Positions 1 to 8,214 of a DNA stretch of 56,611 nucleotides are shown piece by piece. The position numbers and the translations under genes were made by a program. Within the stretch, counting starts at the first letter, position 1, and every line of letters starts with the position of its first letter. Below the pieces are notes generated by a model. It was not told the origin of the DNA. It did not search any database and saw nothing but the letters and a program-made list of their open reading frames with translations. This DNA is from Bradyrhizobium sp. SRS-191 (GTDB taxonomy: Bacteria > Pseudomonadota > Alphaproteobacteria > Rhizobiales > Xanthobacteraceae), in contig NZ_JANBVS010000029.1 of assembly GCF_024586915.1 (NCBI RefSeq), positions 1 through 56,611 on the forward strand, read 5' to 3'.

Positions 1-237
1 ATCGCCGAGCACGGCTCCTGGAACCGCCACAAGTACCAGGGTGCCCGCATCATGCGCGTCATCGTCGGGCCCGACGGCAAGGACGCCAAGCAGGAGGTGT
101 TCGCCTCCGGCTTCATCGAGGGCGACCAGGGCTATCTCGGCCGTCCCGACGACATCATCCTGGCCAAGGACGGCTCGATCCTGGTGGCCGACGACTGGGC
201 GGGTGCGATCTATCGCATCAGCTACGAGAAGAAGTGA
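1..237 (+). CDS. PQQ-dependent sugar (sorbosone-type) dehydrogenase, C-terminal end
   Basis: The window opens inside this gene; the last 78 codons are present and end in TGA. The residues include GSWNRHKYQG, DQGYLGRPDDI and LVADDWAGAIYRI, which resemble the last beta-propeller blades of soluble glucose/sorbosone dehydrogenases. These are periplasmic quinoproteins that oxidise sugars with PQQ. A diheme cytochrome c follows 148 bases later on the same strand and could accept the electrons; that link is inferred from position. The N-terminus, signal peptide and catalytic residues are outside the window, so substrate cannot be judged. Confidence 0.8.
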   Translation: MAEHGSWNRHKYQGARIMRVIVGPDGKDAKQEVFASGFIEGDQGYLGRPDDIILAKDGSILVADDWAGAIYRISYEKK

Positions 238-385
238 GCCTTTGACCAAAGCGGGGCTGCGCGTCGCCATCATGGCGGCCGCAGCCCCAACTATTTTGCG
301 GCATGCGCGTTGTTCGACGATCGGTCCGCGACTGCGCAAGGATGGCGCTGCGGTGCATGGCCGTGGTGACATGGGAGGACGAGAC

Positions 386-961
386 ATGCGTCATGGAGTT
401 GCCGGTCTGCTCGCGCTTGCGCTGCTGAGTGTTCCGGCCGAGGCGGCGGATATCGAGGCGGGCAAGGCAAAGGCGGAGGTCTGCGCCGGCTGTCACGGCG
501 AGAATGGCATCTCGCAGACCGAGAATATTCCTTCGCTCGCCGGCCAGCAGGATCAGTTCATCCAGTGGCAGCTGGTGTTCTTCCGCGCCGGCACCCGCAA
601 GAACGAAGCGATGAAGCCGATCGTCGATCAGCTCAGCAACGAGGACATCCGCAATCTCGGCGCCTATTTCGCCTCGCTGCAGCCGGCCAAGGCGCCGCCC
701 GACAACGATCCGGACTTGTCGAAGAAAGGCGCGGAAGCCGCCGCCGGCCGCCGCTGCGCCTCATGCCATCTGGACAGCTATGCCGGCACCAAGGGCGTGG
801 CCCGCGTTGCCGGCCAGCGCGAGGAATATCTCGTCAAGGCCCTGCACGACTACAAGAGCGGCCAGCGCGTCGGCGGCAGCCAGGCCGCGATGACGGACGT
901 GGCGTATCCGCTGAGCGCGGAGGAGATCACGGCGCTCGCACATTATCTGGCGCATTTGTAG
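386..961 (+). CDS. Diheme cytochrome c (c4/c553-like)
   Basis: A 191-residue exported protein. A signal peptide covers about residues 1-20 (LLALALLSVPAEA then A). Two heme-binding motifs are visible, CAGCH at 33-37 and CASCH at 124-128, each starting a class I cytochrome c domain of about 90 residues, the arrangement of cytochrome c4. It should carry electrons in the periplasm. The start at 386 is preferred because GGGAGGACGAGAC lies just before it; an in-frame ATG at 371 would place that site inside the gene. It follows the quinoprotein dehydrogenase and may be its redox partner (inference). Confidence 0.9.
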   Translation: MRHGVAGLLALALLSVPAEAADIEAGKAKAEVCAGCHGENGISQTENIPSLAGQQDQFIQWQLVFFRAGTRKNEAMKPIVDQLSNEDIRNLGAYFASLQPAKAPPDNDPDLSKKGAEAAAGRRCASCHLDSYAGTKGVARVAGQREEYLVKALHDYKSGQRVGGSQAAMTDVAYPLSAEEITALAHYLAHL

Positions 962-987
962 TTCAGGGGGCAGCTTCTACAACAGGT

Positions 988-1134
988 GTCGTCCCGGACA
1001 AGTCTGCCGACGCAACGCGGCGGCGGACGCCGATCCGGGACCCATACCGCGGAATCTATCGAGGGACTTCGCTGGCAGTTGCCTGCATCACGACCGCTGC
1101 GGCGTATGGGTCCCGGCTCAAGGCTGGGACGACG
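988..1134. repeat. Palindromic intergenic repeat, family A, copy 1
   Basis: The element begins TGTCGTCCCGG and ends CCGG...GGGACGAC, with inner inverted blocks GGGACCCATA and TATGGGTCCC. It can fold as two linked hairpins. Copies with the same ends occur at 31787-31903 and 53889-54039. It lies between the 3' ends of the convergent cytochrome c and panE genes. Confidence 0.85.
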
Positions 1135-1174
1135 GCGGAATGCGTAGCGGGACCTTGCCTCGTCGGCTTTGCGG

Positions 1175-2098
1175 CTACTTCCCCCGCTGCGCCTCGTACA
1201 CCTTCAGCTGCGTGTAGGAAATCCTCAAGCGCGGCACGGGCACCTTGGCGGCATCGGCGCGCGCGACGAGATCGCCGATGACATGGTCGGCCTCGACCGG
1301 CAGGCCGGCGCGGAGGTCGCGGAACATCGAGGCGGTCATCGGCGATCCCTCCGCCGTGATCAGGCCGGAGACGCGCTGGAAGAAGGCGCCCGCCGGCGGA
1401 TATCCCGCAGCCGCCGCCACGGCGCTGCATTCGTCGAGCATGCCGAGCAGGAAGTCCTTGCCTCCGGGCGCGGTCAGGATGACGCCGACCGGCGCGCGCA
1501 TCAGCGTCGTGGACGCCGCCAGCGATGCCAGGAACACCCACTTCTCCCACATGTCCTGCATGATGTGGTCGCTGGCCGAGGCATTGAAATTGCCGCGCTG
1601 GAAGATGTCGAAGATGGCTCGGACGCGCTCCGACGAGCTCCCGTCGCGCTCGCCGAAGTTCAGCGACTGCATCGGCTGCAACTGCACGACCTCGCGGCTC
1701 TCATTCAACGTGGCTGCGATCGCACAGAGACCGCCGAGCACGCGCGCGCGGCCGAACCTGGCATCGAGCACGTCGAGGTGCTTCATGCCGTTGAGCAGCG
1801 GAATGATCGCGGTGTTCGGGCCGACGGCCGGCGCGAACGACGCAATCGCATCGTCGAGATCGAACGCCTTGCAGCTGAGCAGCACGACATCGAAATGCTC
1901 TTTCAGGCCGTCGGCCTGGACGGTCGGTGGATTCGGCAAGGTGACGTCGCCAGACGGGCTGCGGATCACGAGGCCGGCGCTGGCGAGCTCTGCAGCGCGC
2001 CTCGGGCGGACCAGGAAGGTGACATCAGTGCCGGACTGCAGCAGCCGGCCGCCGAAATAGCCGCCGATCGCGCCGGCGCCGACGACGAGAATACGCAT
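1175..2098 (-). CDS. panE: 2-dehydropantoate 2-reductase (ketopantoate reductase)
   Basis: A 307-residue soluble protein of the usual family length. The N-terminus MRILVVGAGAIGGYFGGRL is the dinucleotide-binding Rossmann loop (GxGxxG at 7-12). Also recognisable are PLLNGMKHLD in the middle and EKWVFLASLAAS in the C-terminal helical domain, both typical of ApbA/PanE proteins. The family reduces 2-dehydropantoate to pantoate with NADPH on the way to coenzyme A. Many bacteria have several paralogues of uncertain substrate, so the family is sure but the exact reaction less so. It stands alone, with repeats on both sides. Confidence 0.85.
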   Translation of the reverse strand: MRILVVGAGAIGGYFGGRLLQSGTDVTFLVRPRRAAELASAGLVIRSPSGDVTLPNPPTVQADGLKEHFDVVLLSCKAFDLDDAIASFAPAVGPNTAIIPLLNGMKHLDVLDARFGRARVLGGLCAIAATLNESREVVQLQPMQSLNFGERDGSSSERVRAIFDIFQRGNFNASASDHIMQDMWEKWVFLASLAASTTLMRAPVGVILTAPGGKDFLLGMLDECSAVAAAAGYPPAGAFFQRVSGLITAEGSPMTASMFRDLRAGLPVEADHVIGDLVARADAAKVPVPRLRISYTQLKVYEAQRGK

Positions 2099-2137
2099 GG
2101 GTGGATCCCTCTGTGAGCGGCGCGCATCATGCCGAAG

Positions 2138-2202
2138 CGAGTAGCGAATGGCGAGTGGCGAATAGGGATGGGCTCCATTCCCTATTCGCCATTCGCCCCT
2201 AC
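2138..2202. repeat. Palindromic repeat, family D, copy 1
   Basis: A short inverted repeat built from GGCGAATAGGGA and its complement TCCCTATTCGCC, with extra copies of the GCGAATGGCGA theme. Its right end contains the TAG stop codon (2199-2201) of the minus-strand SDR gene. A related copy lies at 43263-43343. Confidence 0.8.
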
Positions 2203-2936
2203 CACTTCTCGCCGAACGGCCGGATCTCCATCTCGAAGGTCCAGGCGCTCCTCGGCTGCTGGTAGAGCTGCCAATAGGCGCCGGCCACTGAGGCCGGCGG
2301 CATCAGCAGGTCGGGATTGTCCAGCGCCTCCTGGCCCCAGAGCTGGGCGCGGCGCTCGCGCACCCACGCCGTGTCGACGCCGGAATCGATGATGAGGTGG
2401 GCGACATGGATGTTCTGCGGCATCAACTCCCGCGCCATCGACTGCGCCACCGCGCGCAGGCCGAACTTGGCGGAGGCGAAGGCGGCGAAGCCGGAGCCGC
2501 CACGCAGCGATGCCGTGGCGCCGGTGAAGAAGATCTTGCCGCCGCCGCGCGGCAGCATCAGCCGGGCCGCCTCGCGTCCGGCGACGAAGCCGGCCCAGCA
2601 GGCCATCTCCCAGACCTTGCGGAAGACGCGGTCGGTAGTCTCGAGGATCGGGAAGTTGACGTTGGCGCCGACGTTGAAGATCACGACCTCCAGCGGCGCG
2701 TGCGTGTCGGCGTCGTTGAGGAAGGCGGTGGTCTCCTCCTCCTTCCGCGCATCGAGCGAGCGGGCCACGATCCGGCCGCCGGCCGCCTCGACCTCCGCCA
2801 CGAGAGGCGCGAGCTTGTCGCCATTGCGGCGGCCGGCGAACACCGTAAACCCTTCGGAGGCGAATTTCTTGACGATCTCGGCGCCGATATAGTCGCCGGC
2901 GCCGATGACGGCCACGGTGGCGTTGCGCTGTTGCAT
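2199..2936 (-). CDS. SDR-family protein lacking the catalytic tyrosine
   Basis: A 245-residue protein with the short-chain dehydrogenase fold. The nucleotide loop is the non-standard GAGDYIG (12-18) instead of TGxxxGxG. NVGAN (88-92) stands in for NNAG. At the active site the usual YxxxK reads FASAK, with Phe153 for Tyr and Lys157 kept; the usual catalytic Ser position aligns with Ala140 in TGATAS. This matches the atypical classical-SDR subgroup (CDD SDR_c10), described as having Phe in place of Tyr. It may bind a dinucleotide without normal dehydrogenase chemistry, or use another mechanism. The stop codon lies in a family D repeat. Substrate unknown. Confidence 0.85.
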   Translation of the reverse strand: MQQRNATVAVIGAGDYIGAEIVKKFASEGFTVFAGRRNGDKLAPLVAEVEAAGGRIVARSLDARKEEETTAFLNDADTHAPLEVVIFNVGANVNFPILETTDRVFRKVWEMACWAGFVAGREAARLMLPRGGGKIFFTGATASLRGGSGFAAFASAKFGLRAVAQSMARELMPQNIHVAHLIIDSGVDTAWVRERRAQLWGQEALDNPDLLMPPASVAGAYWQLYQQPRSAWTFEMEIRPFGEKW

Positions 2937-2961
2937 GCGGGGGTCTCCGTTCTCACCACGT

Positions 2962-3036
2962 CGTCATTGCGAACGAAGCGAGCAATCCACAGTCGTGAGC
3001 GTCGCCCTCGATTGCTTCGCTTCGCTCGCAATGGCG
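2962..3036. repeat. Palindromic repeat, family B, copy 1
   Basis: It begins CGTCATTGCGAACGAAGCG, has GCAATCCA and ATTGC in the middle, and ends GCTTCGCTCGCAATGGCGG, so the two halves are inverted copies. It lies between the start of the SDR gene and the stop of the next minus-strand gene, 4 bases from that stop. Other copies are at 39622-39733, 39789-39869 and 55114-55195. Confidence 0.85.
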
Positions 3037-3040
3037 GCAT

Positions 3041-3649
3041 TTACCTGCCGAGGATGTAGTCCTCGACGTCGCGCAGCTGCTCCTTGCCGAAGAACATCTC
3101 GTTTCCGACGAAGAAGGTCGGCGAGCCGAATGCGCCGCGCTCGACCGCGCGTTGGGTGTTCTCGACCAGCTTCGCCTTCACCTCCGGCTCCTGGGCGCGC
3201 GCGAACAGTCTGGCGCCGTCGAGCCCGGAGGAATTGATAGCCGCGATCGCTACGTCCGGATCATCCATCTTCTTCGGCTCGCGCCACATGTGATGGAAGG
3301 CCGCGTCGACATATTTCTCGAACACGCCTTCGAGCTGGGCTGCGATCGCCGCGCGCATCAGGTTCAGCGTGTTGACCGGAAAGTTCGGGTTCCAGACCCA
3401 GGGCTGCACGTGGAAGCGCTTGAGGAAGCGTTGCGTCTCGATCTCGTGGAACTCGCGCTTGTTCTTGATGCCGGCGAGCGACTCTGCCGGAGACTTGTTG
3501 TTGGTCGCCTTGAAGATGCCGCCGAGCAGCACCGGCACGTAGAAGAACTGCACGCCGATGCGCTTTTCGATCGCCGGGATCGCCTGATGGCTGAGAAAGG
3601 CATTCGGGCTGCCGAAATCGAACATGAACTCCGGTGCGGGTCGGCTCAC
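3041..3649 (-). CDS. 2-hydroxychromene-2-carboxylate isomerase / DsbA-like thioredoxin-fold protein
   Basis: A 202-residue protein of the DsbA/kappa-GST superfamily. The N-terminal strand FMFDFGSPNAFLS carries the serine that replaces the CxxC motif in HCCA isomerases and kappa glutathione transferases. ATNNKSP and the C-terminal FGSPTFFVGNEMFFGKEQL are family hallmarks. Known relatives isomerise 2-hydroxychromene-2-carboxylate with glutathione in naphthalene breakdown, but many homologues lie outside such pathways. No aromatic-degradation genes are nearby, so only a glutathione-dependent isomerase or transferase fold can be claimed. Confidence 0.8.
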   Translation of the reverse strand: MSRPAPEFMFDFGSPNAFLSHQAIPAIEKRIGVQFFYVPVLLGGIFKATNNKSPAESLAGIKNKREFHEIETQRFLKRFHVQPWVWNPNFPVNTLNLMRAAIAAQLEGVFEKYVDAAFHHMWREPKKMDDPDVAIAAINSSGLDGARLFARAQEPEVKAKLVENTQRAVERGAFGSPTFFVGNEMFFGKEQLRDVEDYILGR

Positions 3650-3757
3650 GGGCGGTCTCCTCGAAACGTTTTGCGCATTGTGACCCGGGTCGCCCTTGGC
3701 GTCCAGGGCTTTATGATGATCGTCATATTGCGGAGGGCGGACGATGCGCGACGTGTC

Positions 3758-5104
3758 TCAGATCATCCTTTGCACCGTGCGCTTGCGCCAGACCAGGAGA
3801 TAGAAGCTCATCTGCAGCAGCGCCATGGCCGTGAAGGTGATCGGATAGGCCCACCAGACGCCGTCGAGCCCGATGCTGCGGCTGAGCCACGTCGCCGCGG
3901 GCACCTCGATCACCGCGATGCAGAACGCGGAGATCGCGAGCGGCATCCACACCGTCCCCGACGCGCGCATCGCCGCCGAGAAGGTGGTGGACATGCCGAA
4001 CAGCACCGAGCTCCACAGCACGATGTGCAGCGAGCGCTGCGCCACCTCGATGACGGCGGGGTCGGTGATGAAGAAGCCCATCAGTGTCCGCGAGAACAGA
4101 TAGCCGATCGCGACCAGGCCGCCGGTCAGCACGACGTTCATCTCGATCCCGGTGCGGACGATGCGGCCGATCTGCTCGGCATGGCCGCGGCCGATCGCCT
4201 GGGCGCCGAAGATCGACACCGAGATCGCGATCGAGAGCGCGGGAAACTGCACGTAGCCGAGCACCTGGTTGACCGCGCCATAGGCCGCCGTCGCATCCGA
4301 GCCGAAGCCGTTGACGAGCCCGATCAGAACCATCTCTGCCAGCGACATCACGATCATGCCGATCGCCGCGGGAATGCCGAGCCGCAGCACGACGCGCAGC
4401 AGCGTCGGATCGGGTCGCATGCCTCGGATGAACGTCGCATCGATCGCCAGCGGATGCTTGCGCCGGCGCAGATAGAGGTGGAGCGATGTCAGCGTGATCA
4501 GGGTCGACGCCGCCGACGCCCAGGCGGCGCTGGCGACGCCGAGCTGCGGCATGCCGAACCAGCCGCGGATGAACATCGGGGTCAGCACCAGCCCGAGCAC
4601 CGTCGATGCAGCCAGCGCGGCAAGCGGCGTCACGGTGTCGCCGACGGCGCGCATCTGCGACGACAACATGATGTAGGCGAACGTCAGCGGCATCGTCAGC
4701 ATCATGATGCGCGCATAGCCGGAGGCGGCATCGATGATGTTGGCGGGCGTTGCGAGCGCCGTCAGCAGCTCGCGGCTGTAGAGGCCGCCGATGGCGATCA
4801 GTCCGGCGAGCAGCAGAGTGATCGTCAACGTCGTGCCGGCGATCGCCTTCACCTTGCCGGGCTCCTTGGCGCCCCAGGCCTGGCCGATCAGCACGCTCGC
4901 GCCGGAGCCGAGCCCCATCACGAAGGCGACGAAGAAGAACATCGCCGGAAAGAACACCGACACCGCGGCGAGCGCGTCGACGCCGATCATCTGGCCGAGA
5001 TAGACGTTGTTGATGGTGCCGAACAGGGATTGCAGGATGTTGCTCAGCATCATCGGCGCGAGAAACATCAGGAACGGCTTGCGCAGGGGAGCGGGCGTTG
5101 ACAC
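3758..5104 (-). CDS. MATE-family efflux transporter
   Basis: An inner-membrane protein of 448 residues, the usual size for the NorM/MATE family, with about twelve hydrophobic segments in two similar halves. Diagnostic stretches include FLAPMMLSNILQSLFGTINN near the N-terminus and GLGSGASVLIGQAWGAK in the first half. The family exports cationic drugs and metabolites using a Na+ or H+ gradient. The GTG at 5104 is chosen as start: the frame stays open to a TTG at 5221, but the 39 extra residues look non-coding and that TTG overlaps the stop of the upstream gene. Substrate unknown. Confidence 0.85.
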   Translation of the reverse strand: MSTPAPLRKPFLMFLAPMMLSNILQSLFGTINNVYLGQMIGVDALAAVSVFFPAMFFFVAFVMGLGSGASVLIGQAWGAKEPGKVKAIAGTTLTITLLLAGLIAIGGLYSRELLTALATPANIIDAASGYARIMMLTMPLTFAYIMLSSQMRAVGDTVTPLAALAASTVLGLVLTPMFIRGWFGMPQLGVASAAWASAASTLITLTSLHLYLRRRKHPLAIDATFIRGMRPDPTLLRVVLRLGIPAAIGMIVMSLAEMVLIGLVNGFGSDATAAYGAVNQVLGYVQFPALSIAISVSIFGAQAIGRGHAEQIGRIVRTGIEMNVVLTGGLVAIGYLFSRTLMGFFITDPAVIEVAQRSLHIVLWSSVLFGMSTTFSAAMRASGTVWMPLAISAFCIAVIEVPAATWLSRSIGLDGVWWAYPITFTAMALLQMSFYLLVWRKRTVQRMI

Positions 5105-5217
5105 GGCATGAATCCGTCGGCCGTGCTTCGAACGAAGGCAGCGGCTCGCGTTGGAAGGAATAGGACGGGAGCGCGCACGAACGGCTGCTCCCGTTGGCTT
5201 ATCGAAATAAACAGATC

Positions 5218-5799
5218 TCAATCGATGCGGTGGCGGTGGGCGAGCGCCATCGCATGGTCGCGGATATCGGCGGGCCAGTCTACGATCAAAGCCGTGACGC
5301 GATTGAGATCGTCCGCGAACAGCGCGCGCGCCGCCTCCTCGAAATTCGGCAGGTTGCCGGCCATCGTCGACATGAAATGATAGGCCGCATCGCGCGCCTC
5401 ACGGACGCGGTCCTTGTCGCCGCTGGCGCGGCGGGCCTCGTGGACGAGCTTGCGCAGCGCGACCGAGGCGCCGCCGGGTTGCGCGCTCAACCATTCCCAA
5501 TGTTCCGGCAGCAAGGTCACCTCGCGGGCGACGACGCCGAGGCGGGGCCGCCCGCGCCCGCGAGGCTCGCTGGGCGCAGGCTCCGCCGGCATCGCGGGGC
5601 CGCCGGCAAGCCTCGCCAGAATCTCCCGGTCGCTGCCGCGCAGATCGAGGTCGATCGGCCGCCCGGAGCGGTCGCTGAAGATGATCACCGGCGCCGCGTT
5701 GGCCGGCGCGTGCTTCAGGGCCAGCGCCACCTTCGGCAGCGGTCCCGCCGCGATTCGATCATGGCCGGCAAAAGCGGTGTAGGTATCCATGTCCGTCAA
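5218..5799 (-). CDS. DUF2239 family protein
   Basis: A 193-residue soluble protein resembling DUF2239. It starts TYTAFAGHDRIAAGPL, continues with FSDRSGRPIDLDLRGS, has a basic Pro/Arg linker EPRGRGRPRLG and then a conserved part LLPEHWEWLSAQPGGASVALRKLV. The PRGRGRP linker looks like an AT-hook and the WLSAQPGGASVALRKLV part looks helical, so DNA binding is conceivable, but the function is unknown. It lies upstream of the MATE gene on the same strand and could be co-transcribed with it across the 113-base gap. Confidence 0.8.
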   Translation of the reverse strand: MTDMDTYTAFAGHDRIAAGPLPKVALALKHAPANAAPVIIFSDRSGRPIDLDLRGSDREILARLAGGPAMPAEPAPSEPRGRGRPRLGVVAREVTLLPEHWEWLSAQPGGASVALRKLVHEARRASGDKDRVREARDAAYHFMSTMAGNLPNFEEAARALFADDLNRVTALIVDWPADIRDHAMALAHRHRID

Positions 5800-5959
5800 T
5801 CCTGTCGTGAGGGGCTAATAAGACCCGGATAAAAATAAATGTCAATATTACCCGGGTGAATATTTCGACATCATTCGCCGCGGCCGGGCGCCTCGCCGAA
5901 CCCGTTCTGTCCTGCTACGGAACAGCGCCCACCACTCGATCGGCCTTTTCGGGGACGTC

Positions 5960-6625
5960 ATGCTCACCGTTCACCACCTCAACAATTCCCGCTCGCAACG
6001 CGTGCTCTGGCTGCTCGAGGAGCTCGGGGTGCCCTACGAAATCATCCGCTACGAGCGCCAACCCGACATGCGCGCTCCGAAGGAGCTGCGCGCTATTCAT
6101 CCGCTCGGCAAGTCGCCCGTCATCACCGACAACGGCAACACGGTCGCCGAATCCGGCGCCATCGTCGAATATCTCGTCGAGACCTACGGCAATGGACGGC
6201 TGATCCCGCCGCCGAAGACACCGGAGCGGCTGCGCTATTCGTATTGGCTGCATTACGCCGAGGGCTCGGCCATGCCGCTGCTGCTGCTGAAGCTGCTGTT
6301 CAACATCATGCCGAAGCGGGCGCCGGCGCTGCTGCGTCCGATCGTGCGCAAGGTGTCGAGCCAGGCGCTGACCACCTTGGTCAATCCGCAGCTGAAGCAG
6401 CACATGGCGTTCTGGGAGAGCGAGCTGCAAAAGAGCGACTGGTTCGCCGGCAACGCGTTCACCGCCGCCGACATCCAGATGAGCTTCCCGTTGCAGGCGG
6501 CTGCCGCGCGCGGCGGGCTGGAGCAGGGCCATCCGCGCGCGATGGACTGGCTCGCCCGCATCGAGGCGCGGCCGGCCTACAAGATCGCGCTGGAGAAGGG
6601 CGGGCCCTACGAGATCGGCCGCTGA
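5960..6625 (+). CDS. Glutathione S-transferase family protein
   Basis: A 221-residue cytosolic protein. The N-terminal thioredoxin-like domain (about 1-80) has NNSRSQRVLWLLEELGVPYE and the glutathione-contacting ESGAIVEYLVE. The C-terminal helical domain ends with FTAADIQMSFPLQAA, where the N-capping box and buried Asp of the family are seen. Serine in NSRSQR is the likely thiolate-stabilising residue. The gene starts 160 bases from the divergent DUF2239 gene and ends 4 bases from the convergent hydrolase gene. Likely a detoxification enzyme; substrate unknown. Confidence 0.9.
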   Translation: MLTVHHLNNSRSQRVLWLLEELGVPYEIIRYERQPDMRAPKELRAIHPLGKSPVITDNGNTVAESGAIVEYLVETYGNGRLIPPPKTPERLRYSYWLHYAEGSAMPLLLLKLLFNIMPKRAPALLRPIVRKVSSQALTTLVNPQLKQHMAFWESELQKSDWFAGNAFTAADIQMSFPLQAAAARGGLEQGHPRAMDWLARIEARPAYKIALEKGGPYEIGR

Positions 6626-6629
6626 GGAT

Positions 6630-8051
6630 CTACTTGGCGGCCGTGGCCGGCGCCTCGGTTGCCGCGATCACCTCGCGCACCAGCCGGGCGACGCCCTTGA
6701 TGTCGCCGTCCGGATCGATGGAATCGCCGAGCCTGACCACCACCATGTGCTGGCTCGGCATCATCACGATCCGCTGGCCGAGCAGCCCGAAGGCGAAGAA
6801 CGCATCCGCGGGGATGCCGGCGCGCGCCCGCCCCAGCGCATGAGCGTGCCGGCTGCGATTGGTCCAGAGGCCTGCGCCATAGTCGGTGTCGAGCGTCGCG
6901 GTCGCCGACATCGCCACCCAGCCCTCCGGCAGGATGCGCCGGTCGCCGACGACGCCGTCGCCGAGATAGAGCAGCCCGAGCCTCGCCCAGTCACGCGCGC
7001 TTGCCAGCATGTTGGCGTGGCCCTGCATCGTGCCGGTGCCGTCATATTGCAGCGTCGCGCTGCGCATGCCGAGCGGGTTGAACAGCTCGCGCCAGGCGAG
7101 CTCGATGGTCTGCTCCGGACCTCCCGCGGCATCGCGGATGATCCTGGCCAGGATCTGCGTCGACGCGCTCGAATAGGCCCAGCGTTGGCCGGGCGGCGCG
7201 ATCAGCGGCGCATGGACGGCGAAGGCCGCCATGTCGCGGTGGATCGCCATCTGGCTCGACGCATCGAAGCCCGAATTGGTCTCGTCCAGCGCCAGCCCTG
7301 ATGTCATGCGCATCAGCTGCTCGACGGTGATCTCGCGCCGGCCGTCCGAGGGACCTCGCCATTCCGCGACCGGCGCCGGGATCGATGGGCCGAGCTTGCC
7401 CTGCCGGGTCAGAATGCCGAGCAGCGCGTTGGTGACCGTCTTGGTCATCGAGAAACCCATCAGCGGCGTCTCGACGCCGATGCCGGGCGCATAGCGTTCC
7501 GCAATCAGCCGGCCGTCCTTGATGACGACGACGGCCTTGGTCCGCCGGAGTGGCGGACCCGCCGGCTCCTCGAACGCCTGGTCGAGCGCGGCCTTGAGAG
7601 CTGGGTCGGCCGGCTCGACCGGGTTCACGTCCGCGAAATTGGGGAGGGCCGGCGCCGGGCCGGCGGCGCGCAGCGCGCTGACGTCGCTGTGCGGCACGTA
7701 AGGCGGCTTCTGGCCCTGCAGCGAGACGCAGCCGAGGCCGTCATGATAGGATGCGCGGCTCGCATGCAGCCCGAGCAGCGAGGCGTCGACGGCCCGCATC
7801 TCGGGCTCGACCCTGTAGCGCATCACCGCACGCAACCGCCTCAGGCCGGGCCGCTCCATGGTCTCGGCAAAGGTGGTCTGCGGGTCCAGGCCGGAGACGA
7901 AGGTCTTGGCGCAGATCATCTCGGCGACGGCGGTCGTGGCGGAGCGCAACGCGCGATCAGGCCGATAGGTGAGCCAACCCGCCACCAGCAGACCCGCGAA
8001 CACCAAGAGCCCAACTGAAAATCTGCGCAAGTTCACCAGAACGCCTGACAT
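6630..8051 (-). CDS. Serine hydrolase, beta-lactamase class C / PBP-like
   Basis: A 473-residue protein with an N-terminal membrane anchor (about residues 10-27, SVGLLVFAGLLVAGWL). The beta-lactamase/transpeptidase domain holds FSMTKTVTNALLG, giving the SxxK nucleophile and base, and AYSSASTQILA, giving the YxS motif. The protein should face the periplasm. Relatives include esterases, D-amino-acid peptidases and 6-aminohexanoate hydrolases as well as beta-lactamases, so a role in antibiotic resistance should not be assumed. Confidence 0.85.
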   Translation of the reverse strand: MSGVLVNLRRFSVGLLVFAGLLVAGWLTYRPDRALRSATTAVAEMICAKTFVSGLDPQTTFAETMERPGLRRLRAVMRYRVEPEMRAVDASLLGLHASRASYHDGLGCVSLQGQKPPYVPHSDVSALRAAGPAPALPNFADVNPVEPADPALKAALDQAFEEPAGPPLRRTKAVVVIKDGRLIAERYAPGIGVETPLMGFSMTKTVTNALLGILTRQGKLGPSIPAPVAEWRGPSDGRREITVEQLMRMTSGLALDETNSGFDASSQMAIHRDMAAFAVHAPLIAPPGQRWAYSSASTQILARIIRDAAGGPEQTIELAWRELFNPLGMRSATLQYDGTGTMQGHANMLASARDWARLGLLYLGDGVVGDRRILPEGWVAMSATATLDTDYGAGLWTNRSRHAHALGRARAGIPADAFFAFGLLGQRIVMMPSQHMVVVRLGDSIDPDGDIKGVARLVREVIAATEAPATAAK

Positions 8052-8214
8052 CGTCTCATGGGCGAGCGACGCCGCGCCCCGGACGTGTTCTAGCCCGGCT
8101 CAGGCACCTCGCCAACGGAGGGACGCGATGGAACGCGCCCGGCCGACGGCGGCAAATCGTCCTCCGGGCACAAGACCAAGCAAGGAACCAGGCAGCCGCA
8201 CGCAGCGACCGGAC

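Noticed and set aside
3152..5101. A 649-codon plus-strand frame opposite the MATE gene
   Set aside because: Antisense shadow with His/Arg/Asp-rich nonsense composition.
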